NCBI GenBank assembly: GCA_947650365.1
Contig: OX393552.1
Coordinates: forward strand, 24,193,444-24,257,443
DNA from: Chamaelirium japonicum
Lineage: Eukaryota > Streptophyta > Magnoliopsida > Liliales > Melanthiaceae
Direction: 5' to 3'
DNA length: 64,000 nt
Part shown: piece by piece, positions 49,388 to 64,000 of the stretch
Layout: each line of letters opens with the position of its first letter
How positions within the stretch are numbered: position 1 is the stretch's first letter
Notes under the pieces: model-generated
The model's database searches: none
The model's input: the letters and a program-made list of their open reading frames with translations, nothing else
What the model was told of the DNA's origin: nothing
Position numbers and translations under genes: made by a program

Positions 49388-49560
49388 GATCCAAACAATA
49401 ACTAATAGTTTTATGTGTTTTTTAAGACTCAATTTTGTCGTTTGCGGGAAGAATTGATCGAATTTTCAAATTTCAATGGACCCAGTCCTAGCGAAGCGCA
49501 GCCGTCACTTGGGCGGCGGTGGAAGGCCGAAGTCGGACGGCGTCGCAAGAAGCCGCGCTC

Positions 49561-63915
<14,355 letters not shown>

Positions 63916-64000
63916 GTAACTTCATGCACCTTTATGCCATTGCCAGTCTTATAAGTTGTTTGTTCTTGCTCTTGTAATTCCATGCATGTTTGTTGACTTT

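Overview
This window is nuclear DNA of a flowering plant. It holds two intron-containing plant genes, with plant-type splice sites, embedded in dense plant-type transposable elements: Cassandra and other TRIMs, Ty1/copia elements, plant LINEs, and hAT, Mutator and Helitron relics. The ammonium transporter exons are very GC-rich with a strong G/C third-position bias. That fits a monocot, but the sequence alone does not settle species or lineage. No bacterial, organellar or viral gene cluster and no CRISPR array is visible.

Layout. 1-460: Cassandra TRIM with a 5S rRNA-derived segment. 951-3862: (CT)n and a run of small DNA transposons (Helitrons, hAT, a MITE with 9-bp TSD, and a TAGGGGTGGCAA-type hAT MITE ending about 220 bp before the first gene). 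4080-18352, + strand: complete ammonium transporter of the AMT2/AMT3 type, three exons, 475 codons. Its second intron is 11.6 kb because of nested insertions: a small TRIM broken by an hAT element that itself carries an hAT MITE, then a 6.7-kb Ty1/copia element with near-identical LTRs sitting inside a palindromic, microsatellite-bordered MITE. 18.4-32.4 kb: no cellular gene found. This stretch holds hAT, Mutator-like and SINE elements, a 2.76-kb solo LTR (minus orientation) containing about twelve 70-bp tandem repeats that are open in all three sense frames, and a cluster of degenerate LTRs. 32508-42475: an older Ty1/copia element with 2.1-kb LTRs and many nonsense mutations. 43.2-48.3 kb: degenerate LINE on the minus strand. 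48.4-49.4 kb: foldback MITEs, one nested in another. 49561 to the window end, + strand: aldehyde oxidase, seven exons and about 1249 codons in the window, with the 3' end outside. Its introns hold hAT elements, a 517-bp foldback, palindromes joined to (TA)n/(GA)n tracts, and an RTE-like LINE relic.

How the genes work. The two genes are unrelated. The transporter moves ammonium across a membrane, usually the plasma membrane. The aldehyde oxidase is a cytosolic molybdo-flavoenzyme whose family acts in abscisic-acid and auxin metabolism. Both reading frames are intact across the exons seen, so both are probably functional despite the insertions in their introns and flanks.

The least-explained signals are: (i) composite (TA)n(GA)n tracts forming the outer ends of palindromic elements, a recurrent design resembling rice Micron; (ii) the tri-frame-open minisatellite in the solo-LTR leader; (iii) a 15-nt perfect complement between the primer-binding position of the young copia element and its own LTR, with no recognisable tRNA-type PBS; and (iv) a (GA)n tract abutting the transporter start codon with a complementary (CT)n just after its stop. 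All boundaries were read by eye, and identity figures are estimates.
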